40,641 nucleotides of DNA from Bacteroidales bacterium (GTDB lineage: Bacteria; Bacteroidota; Bacteroidia; Bacteroidales; P3). Under the pieces are notes generated by a model that saw nothing but the letters and a program-made list of their open reading frames with translations, had not been told where the DNA came from and searched no databases. The stretch is from contig WQWA01000017.1 in assembly GCA_009785505.1 (NCBI GenBank), positions 1-40,641 of the forward strand. The letters run 5' to 3'. Each line of letters opens with the position of its first letter. Position 1 is the first letter of the stretch. This document shows, piece by piece, positions 1-8,300 of this stretch. The translations under genes and the position numbers were made by a program.

Positions 1-780
1 CTCGGAGAACTTCTCTCTTTTCCTGTTCCGCAACTGAACTCATGGTCGCATAGAAGCGCTCTTAGAGGGGGAGGTGTAAATTCAGTGTGGGATTGGGGAG
101 GAAGTGGCAATGGTTGGGGAGGTACATTTTCTGTTTCAGGTCGAGTTGTATTTAGCACCAATGACCCGTTTATAATTGCCGATATGCTTGGATCTTTTGG
201 TAATTCAAACTGTTTGCTCCGTTTTATTGTGAATAATGCAGAAGGTACTTGGTTGTCGGCAATTAATATGATCGGAGGTCCTGGAAACTGGAGTCCAAAC
301 TTTGACGATATAGCCAATGCGTGGAGAGAAATAAATTTTCATAGGTTTGGGCAGAATAACGGCTTTTTGAACAGATTGGGTGATATGAGACTTGGAATAA
401 ATATTTCGTTTGGAGCCCAAGCAGGAGGATCGGTTGAAATTGGAGGTCGTCAATTAGGGCTGAGGGGAAATATCAATTCCATAAACCTACTAGAAGGCTC
501 TGTTGGAATAGTAGGAAATAGCCATCTTTTGTTTGACGGCTATATTCTCGACAGATGGGATATGCGTGGAAATCGTGGTGTCGCTATTTCATTTTTATCG
601 TACAACTATTCTTTCAGGTCCGAATTTGCACGTATTTTGCCTGAACATAGTGTCCATTCTTTCAATGTTTTTGGATACAATTGGCGTAGCAATGCACCTG
701 CAAATCTTAGGTTTTCTGCTAAATTGTCACTAGGTTTAGGGATAGAAGTATATTTTGAACGTACACGTAGACATAGATAA
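1..780 (+). CDS. 3' part of a large unrecognised protein (5' end outside window)
   Basis: The reading frame is open from base 1, so the gene begins upstream and only its last 259 codons are seen. The visible protein is rich in Gly, Asn, Trp and aromatic residues, has no recognisable domain and ends in a basic Arg/His tail. The first in-frame start-like codon (GTG at 85) is probably internal. A small gene follows after 12 bases, then two more small orphan genes separated by palindromic elements. That context resembles the variable C-terminal end of a polymorphic toxin such as an Rhs protein followed by immunity genes. This is inference from layout only: no Rhs core repeat or nuclease motif is visible. 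It could equally be a secreted or surface protein. Confidence 0.55.
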   Translation, partial: LGELLSFPVPQLNSWSHRSALRGGGVNSVWDWGGSGNGWGGTFSVSGRVVFSTNDPFIIADMLGSFGNSNCLLRFIVNNAEGTWLSAINMIGGPGNWSPNFDDIANAWREINFHRFGQNNGFLNRLGDMRLGINISFGAQAGGSVEIGGRQLGLRGNINSINLLEGSVGIVGNSHLLFDGYILDRWDMRGNRGVAISFLSYNYSFRSEFARILPEHSVHSFNVFGYNWRSNAPANLRFSAKLSLGLGIEVYFERTRRHR

Positions 781-792
781 TACCGCCGTATT

Positions 793-1245
793 ATGGAAAA
801 TAATAAACAAACTTGTTATAACGAAACTTGGGAATCGGAATTTCACAGATATTTCACCCCAGACATTGGTTCACCTTTATTTCACGGTTTTACATTTAAA
901 CAATTTTTTGTGTTTTTGAAGATTAGAAAAGTAGCCAAAATAAAAGAAAGCAAATCTCCAAAATCTAATAAAATACAGGTGCTGTGCCCATATTGTCATA
1001 ACGTCAGTATACAAGAGGAAATCACGCGTAATTACAGATGCCCTTTTTGTTATGAAAAATCATATATAAATACATCACAAGGACTATTCTCGTTGTTTAT
1101 GAAAAAAATAAATTCCGTTGAACGGAATACGAAACTAGGCTTGCCAACTAATTCTGCACGGATAGAAGAAAAACCCCCTGATGGCGCGGACGTCCGTGGC
1201 TGTTGCACAACTAAAATTGTTAATAAAAGCTGTAAAAAAACATAA
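793..1245 (+). CDS. Small protein with a four-cysteine zinc ribbon
   Basis: This 150-residue protein of unknown function starts 12 bases after the upstream gene. Cys65 and Cys68 (LCPYC) pair with Cys83 and Cys86 (RCPFC), a CxxC-x14-CxxC zinc-ribbon arrangement, preceded by a basic segment. The last 20 or so residues look derived from repeats: bases 1183-1194 (GGCGCGGACGTC) recur in inverted form near 3300-3310, so the original C-terminus may have been replaced or extended. The position directly behind a probable variable gene tip is compatible with an immunity or accessory role, but nothing in the sequence proves it. There is no signal peptide or membrane segment. Confidence 0.5.
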   Translation: MENNKQTCYNETWESEFHRYFTPDIGSPLFHGFTFKQFFVFLKIRKVAKIKESKSPKSNKIQVLCPYCHNVSIQEEITRNYRCPFCYEKSYINTSQGLFSLFMKKINSVERNTKLGLPTNSARIEEKPPDGADVRGCCTTKIVNKSCKKT

Positions 1246-1313
1246 CAAATAACAAACTAATCCATTAGAGAACAGCATCTTTGTGCATTCAAAACAAAAT
1301 GTGATATTCCCAG

Positions 1314-1495
1314 TTGGCTTGAGGTTGTAAAGAAAGATTAGGGGATGTTCGGCGTAGGCTGTGCCTGCGTCGAACCTATGAAAGCAGGCTTTGCCTGCTA
1401 TAAACAAAAACAAAAAATGACCCAAGAATATGAACATAAAGACGCAGGTAGAACCTGCAAAGATAGACCGACGGAGGCTGGAGCCTCCGCCGAAC
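1314..1495 (+). repeat. Composite palindromic element A
   Basis: This spacer of about 314 bases without a gene is mostly occupied by small hairpins: GCAGGC-TTT-GCCTGC (1384-1398), GCAGGT-AGA-ACCTGC (1443-1457) and GGAGGC-TGGA-GCCTCC (1474-1489). GTTCGGCGTAGG (1347-1358) faces CCTCCGCCGAAC (1484-1495) as an inverted pair. Bases 1314-1398 align without gaps to 2118-2202 at about 90% identity by eye. No promoter or gene is evident in the remainder. Confidence 0.8.
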
Positions 1496-1559
1496 GGGGA
1501 AATATGGTCAATGGTGTTCCACGTATAGGAACAATGTTTATTCCGTAAAAGAAATAATT

Positions 1560-2135
1560 ATGAATTGGAAAGAGCAACTATCGGAAATAGAAAGCCATTT
1601 AGGTTTTCACGAACAACGGGATTGGACACCTGATATAGAATTTATTCGCAATCTTGTGGAAAAGCATCCCGACAATGTAGAAGTATGTATAAGAGCCATA
1701 TATGCGACACATAATATTCTTTTAGAAGAAGACTATCCTATCGAAAAAAGTGATAGATGGACAGAATTATTACAAAAATATTTTAACGAATCATATCACA
1801 AATTTTCTGAAAATGCAGAATACCTATTCTTTGTTGGCAAGATTCTTCATATTGCGGAATGGTACTTTGGATTGAATGATGATTTTAAACCAATGAAAAA
1901 AAGATTATGTTTTAAAATGCAGAAAAAAGCAAGTGATAAAGAACCAAATAACATATTGTATGAATGGGCTTATAGGTATTCACTTGGAGATAATACAGCA
2001 GAGTATTTAGCAAGGCAGGTAATTGAACACGACAAAGAAAAGGCAGAGTGGCTTAAAAGCAAAGGTTTCCCAGGAGATTATATTTTGGATAGGCTACAGT
2101 ACTCTATATACCCCCCCGTTGAGCCGAGGTTGTAA
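1560..2135 (+). CDS. Orphan 191-residue protein, immunity-like by context
   Basis: This is a soluble, acidic, helix-rich protein with many Glu, Lys, Trp and Tyr residues, no signal peptide and no catalytic motif that I recognise. Its helix pattern might suit a TPR-like or immunity-type fold, which is inference. It lies alone between two copies of the composite palindromic element. The downstream copy has merged with the gene: the last residues (VEPRL) and the TAA stop are encoded by the terminal arm of element B (from 2118), so the original C-terminus was probably different. The start ATG at 1560 follows a short A-rich leader without a clear ribosome binding site, as is usual in Bacteroidota. 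Confidence 0.6.
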   Translation: MNWKEQLSEIESHLGFHEQRDWTPDIEFIRNLVEKHPDNVEVCIRAIYATHNILLEEDYPIEKSDRWTELLQKYFNESYHKFSENAEYLFFVGKILHIAEWYFGLNDDFKPMKKRLCFKMQKKASDKEPNNILYEWAYRYSLGDNTAEYLARQVIEHDKEKAEWLKSKGFPGDYILDRLQYSIYPPVEPRL

Positions 2136-2332
2136 GAAAGATTAGGGGACGTTCGGCGGAGGCTGTGCCTGCGTCGAACCTATGAAAGCAGGCTGTGCCT
2201 GCAAAAAAACAATGAAAACAAAATGAAGAAATATGATATAAACGAACAAAGAAATGCAGATAAAATCTGCAATGATAGAATGACGGAGGTACAACCTCCG
2301 CCGAACATCAACATTGCAACCTCAGCCTAACA
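2118..2332 (+). repeat. Composite palindromic element B (MITE-like)
   Basis: The ends are inverted: GTTGAGCCGAGGTTGTAA (2118-2135) matches the reverse complement of 2314-2331 at 14 of 18 positions. Inside, GTTCGGCGGAGG (2151-2162) pairs perfectly with CCTCCGCCGAAC (2295-2306). Between them are hairpins GCAGGC-TGT-GCCTGC (2187-2201), GCAGAT-AAA-ATCTGC (2254-2268) and GGAGGT-ACA-ACCTCC (2285-2299). The 38 bases 2295-2332 recur exactly at 3165-3202. No transposase is encoded. Confidence 0.85.
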
Positions 2333-2343
2333 AGGTGACGATT

Positions 2344-2808
2344 ATGAAATTTATTATAGACACATATAAAGAAATTTGGCAATATTTTTGGGAACAACAA
2401 TTAGTTTATCTTCCGAAAGAACACTCTTTCTATATGGATAATGTTGTCAATAAAATAGATATTGAATTAATGGTAAATACGATTAGCCTTGCCGTAAGCG
2501 ATAATATAATAGTTAATGTTAACGGTTTTTGTGGGTTAGATAAATCAATGGTATCATGCTGTCAAGTCCCAAAATTTCAAAAAGGAATATTGAAAGTTGA
2601 ACATAGTTTAGAGCATGGCCTTGCCTATGGCATAAGCGAAAAAGATTTTCTCGTTCATGTAAATATTCAAACAGGTTGGGTGTGTATAGGAAATCCTGAG
2701 AAGAAAGGCGATGCAGTTGAATTTATAAATAATTGTGTTGTTGTAATAGATGATGATAAAAATTTCGTATCGCTCTGGTTGAAGCCTGAAGAACTACCTA
2801 AAATATAA
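2344..2808 (+). CDS. Orphan 154-residue protein, immunity-like by context
   Basis: The ATG at 2344 is chosen because AAGGTGA lies at 2332-2338, just after the right end of element B. An in-frame TTG at 2314 lies inside the repeat and is unlikely to be used. The product is a small acidic protein with an aromatic N-terminal helix (residues 4-20) and a beta-rich body ending in a Leu/Pro-rich tail. No family was recognised. It has no signal peptide. Like its neighbour it is an isolated small gene bracketed by composite palindromic elements (B upstream, C from about 2817), an arrangement expected of exchangeable immunity-type cassettes but not proven here. Confidence 0.6.
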   Translation: MKFIIDTYKEIWQYFWEQQLVYLPKEHSFYMDNVVNKIDIELMVNTISLAVSDNIIVNVNGFCGLDKSMVSCCQVPKFQKGILKVEHSLEHGLAYGISEKDFLVHVNIQTGWVCIGNPEKKGDAVEFINNCVVVIDDDKNFVSLWLKPEELPKI

Positions 2809-2861
2809 GGTATTCCCCGCTGGCTTGAGGCTGTGAAGAAAGATGAGTAAGACGTTGGGCT

Positions 2862-3168
2862 GAGGCTCCTGCCCAATGTCGTTCAGTTAAGGAATAAACG
2901 CATGTAAATCAATGTATAAAAAGACAAAAATAAGCGAGTGTTATCATTCCGTTAGGAATGATTCGCTCGGTAAAAAGGAGGTAACCATGAGCATTTCGCA
3001 TGCCGTAGGTATGCGACCAAATGGCGATACACAGAGGTTGCATACCTACGGCATGCAAGGTATAGAGGCACACATCTTTTTACCGAGCGATGCATCCCTA
3101 CAGGATGCAAAAATGGAATAACTATCAATGCATTATGGTTTAACTGAACGACATTGGGCAGGAGCCTC
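2862..3168. repeat. Nested inverted-repeat unit with 29-bp perfect arms
   Basis: Bases 2862-2890 and 3140-3168 are perfect 29-base inverted copies. Inside are two further perfect inverted pairs: CGCTCGGTAAAAAG (2964-2977) with 3076-3089, and GCATGCCGTAGGTATGC (2998-3014) with 3040-3056. Two smaller hairpins, CATTCC-GTTA-GGAATG (2945-2960) and GCATCC-CTACA-GGATGC (3092-3108), share the same style. The layout is that of a REP/BIME-like or MITE-like unit. Confidence 0.85.
2987..3121 (+). CDS. Possible 44-codon ORF inside the nested palindrome
   Basis: An ATG at 2987 follows AAGGAGG (2976-2982), an unusually good Shine-Dalgarno match for this window, and reads 44 codons to a TAA at 3119-3121. 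All of it lies within the inverted-repeat unit, so its codons are dictated by the palindromes. It may be a chance reading or a real small peptide of the element; no homology is recognised. Confidence 0.2.
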   Translation: MSISHAVGMRPNGDTQRLHTYGMQGIEAHIFLPSDASLQDAKME

Positions 3169-3251
3169 CGCCGAACATCAACATTGCAACCTCAGCCTAA
3201 CAGGGAAAAAAGTGCAGGAAAATGCGAGAATATATGCAAACATTGGACACG

Positions 3252-3314
3252 GCACGAGTTACAAACTCGCGCCAGCGGGTTAGTGTCGGCATGGACGAGA
3301 CGTCCGCGCCAGCG
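3252..3314. repeat. Two related hairpins sharing CGCGCCAGCG
   Basis: CGAGTT-ACA-AACTCG followed by CGCCAGCG (3255-3277) and GGACG-AGA-CGTCC followed by GCGCCAGCG (3293-3314) are two hairpins with the same right flank, about 40 bases apart. A fragment of this family (GGCGCGGACGTC) lies at 1183-1194 in inverted orientation. The 3203-3346 stretch otherwise holds nothing recognisable apart from a T8 run after the second hairpin. Confidence 0.65.
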
Positions 3315-3346
3315 TTCGCCAGCTGGATGTTTTTTTTGTCTGATTC

Positions 3347-4681
3347 TTACCTTCTTGCAGTAACAAAAACCGGAATTCCTTCGTGTCCGCCTTCGCTCAC
3401 GCTTTGAACAGCAAAAATATAATTATCTCTGCTCAAAGGAAGGTTGATGTGTGTATCGGTAACAAATACCTTGCGCTGCCACATCGAAACGTCTGTTTGA
3501 CGTATCAATACATAATATCCTTTCGGTGCTCTGCCCCGCGTTGGTGCATCCCACGTGATTTCGGATATATTCGACAAGCGCGAGATATTCAAACGAACAT
3601 TTTCAGGTGGATATGGTGCCAAAGCTAAATTAGCTACCGATGCAAGGTTGACCGCTGTGTTTTTCCGCAAATACTCAAAATCTATTCCCGAAGGTAAATC
3701 TCCATAAAATATGCCGCCGCGTTCGCCGACATTTTGATGTGTGCGGTCGTAGTTTTCGTTCATTTCTGTGATGCGTACTGCCGTGAATCCTTCTTGTGCA
3801 AAGCGAGAGTGGTCGCCGCCGCGTCCGAAGCGATCGTTGCGGTAAATCAATCGCACAGTCATGTTGTCTACATAGCGCTCGCCGATTTCTTTGATGTAGC
3901 GTGCCAATTGACGCGAAGGACTGTCGTTTTCGCCGAAGTTGAAAATACGCACTTGCCGCTGTTCTTCTGTTTCAACGGCAGGTATTCCTTCGGAAAAAAT
4001 ACGCACCGTTGTGTTGTTGTGTGTTCCTGTTGTACATGCTTCGGCATTGCCTATCATGTCGTTGTTGATAACGGCTATTAAATTCCAATTTTCTCTGCGT
4101 GCTTTTTCCGCCAAATGTCGTGCGCCTATCGTTCCGTGTTCATGAGCCGCAGTAAACATCAGTTTAATTGTTGCGTCTAACTGTTGTTTCGATAAGATTC
4201 GTGCTATTTCCAAAAGCGCAGCCACGCCGCTGCCATTGTCGTTGGCTCCGGGTGCAAAAGATGTATAGTCGTTTCGGTCTGTGGCTCGACTGTCATAATG
4301 TGCCAAAAGTGCAATAATGCGAGAATCCGTGCCACGAATTGTAGCTATAACTTGAACAAGGTCAAGTTCGCCTTCCCAATGAATCGAAGTGGCTTTGAGT
4401 GGTATTTTCTCAACACTCATTCGTCCGTGTGATGCTCTTGAAAACTCGGTTAATTTGTTGTACAAATACGTTGCTGCAGCACCAATACCACGCTCAGGAT
4501 CGGTCATGGAACTAAGATTGTTGCGCGTGTAAAATCCAACCAAATCATCAATCGTTTGTTTCAGATTTGCGACCGAAATTTCGTTCACAGCACGGCTGAT
4601 GTTTGCGTCACGATGCTGAATCACTTGTCCCGAAACAACGAACGGAAGCAAAAAGAACGGAAAAAGAATAATGTGTTTCAT
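3347..4681 (-). CDS. Secreted M28 family metallopeptidase with C-terminal Fn3-like domain
   Basis: The product is a 444-residue zinc aminopeptidase-like protein. The start at 4681 is chosen because it begins a signal peptide (MKHIILFPFFLLPFVVSG) and lies 22 bases after a TATCTTTG box; longer in-frame starts run through that promoter. All five M28 metal ligands can be placed: His128 (HYD), Asp148 (NDNGSG), Glu181, Asp208 and His291 (GGDH). The residue before Glu181, which is the general-base Glu in characterised M28 enzymes (AEExG), is His180 here (AHEHG), so activity is uncertain. Residues from about 350 form a fibronectin type III-like module. It is probably periplasmic or exported. The gene is divergent from the lipoprotein gene at 4794. 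Confidence 0.85.
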   Translation of the reverse strand: MKHIILFPFFLLPFVVSGQVIQHRDANISRAVNEISVANLKQTIDDLVGFYTRNNLSSMTDPERGIGAAATYLYNKLTEFSRASHGRMSVEKIPLKATSIHWEGELDLVQVIATIRGTDSRIIALLAHYDSRATDRNDYTSFAPGANDNGSGVAALLEIARILSKQQLDATIKLMFTAAHEHGTIGARHLAEKARRENWNLIAVINNDMIGNAEACTTGTHNNTTVRIFSEGIPAVETEEQRQVRIFNFGENDSPSRQLARYIKEIGERYVDNMTVRLIYRNDRFGRGGDHSRFAQEGFTAVRITEMNENYDRTHQNVGERGGIFYGDLPSGIDFEYLRKNTAVNLASVANLALAPYPPENVRLNISRLSNISEITWDAPTRGRAPKGYYVLIRQTDVSMWQRKVFVTDTHINLPLSRDNYIFAVQSVSEGGHEGIPVFVTARR

Positions 4682-4703
4682 GTCTTTTTTTATTAACTGG
4701 CTA

Positions 4704-4711
4704 CAAAGATA
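4704..4711 (-). promoter_or_regulatory. -7 box TATCTTTG of the M28 peptidase gene
   Basis: The minus strand reads TATCTTTG, the Bacteroidota -7 consensus TAnnTTTG, 22 bases upstream of the ATG at 4681. Confidence 0.7.
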
Positions 4712-4748
4712 CGAAAAAAAATAATTTTGCAATTTCAAAAAAAAATCG

Positions 4749-4756
4749 TACTTTTG
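4749..4756 (+). promoter_or_regulatory. -7 box TACTTTTG of the lipoprotein gene
   Basis: TACTTTTG fits TAnnTTTG and lies 37 bases upstream of the ATG at 4794, back to back with the peptidase promoter. Confidence 0.6.
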
Positions 4757-4793
4757 CATTTGGAGAAGAATACCAATCAAAATATATTTACGC

Positions 4794-5348
4794 ATGAAAA
4801 AATTTTTTAAAACGGTATTGCTGATTTTTGCAATAAGCATAGTATTTGTCGGCTGTAACACACGAACAGAAAACGCATCACTTGTCAATCGATGGATGTC
4901 TCAAAATGTAGCAGCTTTAGGCTTGATATTTGAAGATCCTGAAAATCCGCCTTCCTTTTTTATACAATTGGATGTTGTCGATGTACTATCGCATCTTATG
5001 ACTAATGTAATGAATAGATTTATTTTTGATTTTCGTGATGGCGAGACAATGATTTTGACGACTATCGATGGTTTTTCTTCTTACGAAACAACCTATACTA
5101 TTGATGATATATTCCTCACTATTGCACGCGGTAATCAGATTTTGGGTGGAATTTATCACATTTCGGGAAATACGTTAAATTGGTCTGTTTCTTTGCAATT
5201 CCTGCTTGATTTCTTCAAGGAATTTGACTTGGAGACAGATTTTTTTAGAGAACTCGACCTTGGAGATCTTCTTGGAGATCTTGGGTTTGAGGAAGAGAAC
5301 ATAAGGTTAAAAGACGCCACCATTCGTATGGAGCTTAGAAAACTTTAG
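4794..5348 (+). CDS. Small lipoprotein of unknown function
   Basis: This 184-residue protein has a basic N-terminus, a hydrophobic stretch and a lipobox VGC with Cys21, so it should be exported and lipidated. The remainder has alternating aromatic and polar residues (for example TIDDIFLTIARGNQILGG) that suggest a small beta-barrel or lipocalin-like fold. That is inference and no family is assigned. The C-terminal part has a locally duplicated acidic segment around LGDLLGDLG, mirrored at the DNA level by two GGAGATCTT units (5263-5282). Its TAG stop (5346-5348) overlaps the stop codon of the convergent dnaE, leaving no room for a separate terminator. Confidence 0.75.
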   Translation: MKKFFKTVLLIFAISIVFVGCNTRTENASLVNRWMSQNVAALGLIFEDPENPPSFFIQLDVVDVLSHLMTNVMNRFIFDFRDGETMILTTIDGFSSYETTYTIDDIFLTIARGNQILGGIYHISGNTLNWSVSLQFLLDFFKEFDLETDFFRELDLGDLLGDLGFEEENIRLKDATIRMELRKL

Positions 5349-8300
5349 TTGATCTTCACTTTAACTTGCGGACATTTTTCAAAGATTTCCTCAATAAAAG
5401 GCTTGGCTTGTATGCGAATTGTACGCGATGGCATATCAAGTGTGCAGTTGTTCTCGTTATCAACAATTTGCAAACCTAATGTGGATTGTCCCGGGTATTG
5501 CGTAGCTAAAGTTTTCAATATATCGGTAAAAGATGTAGTAATGCTGTCTGTGTTTGCAATCAGTTGCAATGTTTTTGTGTTTTTATCCAATAAATTTTCA
5601 CGCAAACTGATTTTTTTGAGTTTTAGTTCAAACGTGTCCTCAATTGTTCTGCCTTCGGCTTCAGCTCTTTGACGTTCGTCGTAACGAATAAAGCGCTTAT
5701 CTACTTTGGCTTCTACAAATACAAACGAGTGCTGGATTAAATCGTTTCGGAAATTCACATAATCTTGTGTAAACAGCGTGATATCTACCGAATCATCAAA
5801 ATCTTGAAATGTAACTCGTCCGTAATTTGTGCCTTTTTTTGAAATCAAATGTTCGGCATTTGTTATCATTGCGATAAACCTCAGATCTTTATTTTGCAGG
5901 GGTTTTAAGTCTGTTTTCAAATTCGGAATTGTACAGTTTGCAAACATGTCCTGTTCAAATTTGTAGTCGTCCAAAGGATGTCCGGAAATAAAAAATCCGG
6001 TTACATCTTTTTCATTTTGGAGTTCGACAATTTTAGGCCAAGGTTCGCAGTACGGAATTTGCGGATCGGAAACTTCGATGTCTCCCGCTTCCTCGCCAAA
6101 AAGAGATATTTGTGCAGAGTTTTTGTTGGCTTGATATTTGCTTGCAAAACTTACTAAACTATCCAAAAATAGCGATTCGTCAGGATTTTGAAAGAAAAAC
6201 TGTGCACGATGAATGTTTTTGAAGCTGTCGAATGCGCCTGCTTTTGCAAGTCCTTCGAAACAGCGTTTATTGAATTTTTGCAAATTGATGCGTTTTGCAA
6301 AATCAAAAACAGAAGTGTATGCACCGTTTTCTTTTCGTTCTTCGATCAGCGTTTCCACAGCACCTTCGCCGACACCTTTAACGGCAGCCAGTCCGAAGCG
6401 GATTGCGCCTGCTGCGTTGACCGTAAAATCCGCTTGACTTTCATTCACATCCGGACTCAGCAACGGGATTTTCATCCGCTTGCATTCGTCCATCAAAAAC
6501 CCGATTTTACTAACATTATTAAGATCATTGGTCAGTGATGCCGCCATAAATTCTGCAGGATAATGGGCTTTCAAATATGCACTTTGATAAGCAATATGAG
6601 CATAGCACGTTGCATGAGATTTATTAAATGCATATTCTGCAAAAGCTTCCCAATCCTTCCAGATTTTTTGACAAATTTTTTCGTCATGTCCATTGTCTTT
6701 ACAGCCTTCCGTAAACTTTGGATGCATTTTTTCCAACACCGCTTTTTGCTTTTTTCCCATGGCTTTACGCAAGGTGTCGGCGTCGCCTTTGGTAAAATTC
6801 GCCAATTTCTGCGAAAGCAGCATCACTTGTTCTTGATACACGGTAACACCGTAGGTTTCTTCCAAAAATTCATCCATGCCTTGCAGGTCGTAAGAAATAG
6901 ACTCTTGTCCATGTTTACGTCTTACGAAAGACGGAATATAATCCATTGGTCCCGGGCGATATAGGGCATTCATTGCAATCAAATCCTCAAAACGGGTTGG
7001 TTTTAGCTGTCTCAGCCATTTTCGCATACCATCCGATTCAAACTGAAATATTGATGTGGTTTCGCCTCTGGCAAACAGTTCGTAAGTTGAAGCATCATCA
7101 AAAGGAATGGCTTCAATATCAATGTCGATATTGTGCCGAAGTTTAATGTTTTTCAGCGTATTTTTGATGATGTTCAGCGTGCTCAGTCCTAAAAAATCCA
7201 TTTTGAGCAATCCCGCATCTTCAACAAGTTTGCCTTCGAACTGCACGACCGGCATATCCGTTCCTTTGGCAGCACTCACAGGAACGACATCCATCAAATC
7301 TTCCGGCGAAATAATCATGCCGCAAGCATGAACGCCCGTGTTGCGGATACTTCCTTCTAGTTCTATAGCATGTTGCAACGTTCTACGAATCGTATCGTTC
7401 GAGCTTTCCTTTTCTTTGGCTAAATCTGCGCTTTCTTTGAATGCGTGTTCAAGCGTAGTTCCGGGTCTGTCGGGAACCAAATTCGACAAACGATTTGATT
7501 CGTTCAACGGCAAATCAAGCACACGAGCCACATCTTTGATAGAGTTTTTGGCTCCCATTGTTCCCAATGTAACAACCTGAGCAACACGTTCTTTTCCATA
7601 TTTTTCAACCACATATTGAATGACTTTTTCACGACCTTCATCGTCAAAATCAATATCCATATCGGGCAAAGAAATTCGGTCGGGATTTAAAAAACGTTCA
7701 AAAAGCAAATTGTATTTTATCGGATCAATATTCGTGATTTTAAGCGCGTATGCAATTGCCGAACCCGCCGCAGAACCTCGTCCCGGACCAACCAAAACGC
7801 CCATTTCACGTGCTTCGCGAATGAAATCCCAAACAATCAAAAAATAACCGGGATATCCCATTTTTTCAATCGTATCCAATTCGAAATTTAATCGCTCCAA
7901 GATTTCTTCCGGAATAGGATTGCCCCAACGCTCTTTCGCTCCGTCAATGGTGAGTTTTCGTAGATAGTCCATCTCGGTAGAAAACCCTTCGGGTAATGGA
8001 AATTTCGGTAAAATAACCTCGCGTTTAATTTCAAAATTTTCGATTTTATTGACAATGTCCTGTGTGTTGGAAATGGCTTTGGGATAGTCCGCAAAAAGCA
8101 CTGTCATTTCTTCCGGCGATTTTAGGTATTCTTCGCCGGTATATTGCATTTGTCGTTGTTCGCCAAGTTTTTTTCCGGTATTTAAACACACCAAAATTTG
8201 ATGTGCTGTAAAATCGGTTTTGTTCACAAAATGCACATCGTTTGAGGCAATAATTTTAATGTTGTGTTTTTTGGAAAGTTCGACCAGCATTGGATTTACA

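Larger units (their letters stand above)
2817..3202 (+). repeat. Composite palindromic element C
   Basis: This is the third and longest copy of the spacer element. The left end (around GGCTTGAGGCTGTGAA) resembles the reverse complement of the right end, and 3165-3202 is identical to 2295-2332. Its centre is a nested palindrome of a different kind (see 2862-3168). It fills most of the 538-base stretch between the last orphan gene and the M28 peptidase gene. Confidence 0.8.

Noticed and set aside
1-780. Rhs toxin C-terminus
   Set aside because: The layout suits it, but no Rhs core repeat, DPxG-type cleavage site or nuclease motif is visible in the part available.
2912-3121. 69-codon reading frame over the nested palindrome
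   Set aside because: The upstream part lies outside any ribosome binding site; only the inner ATG at 2987 has an SD, and even that is doubtful because the sequence is palindromic repeat.
1314-3314. CRISPR array
   Set aside because: The repeats are hairpins of unequal length and spacing without uniform spacers, and no cas genes are present.
3154-3407. Short plus-strand reading frames between the repeats and the M28 gene
   Set aside because: They consist of hairpin repeats and antisense of the peptidase gene; no start signal or protein-like composition.
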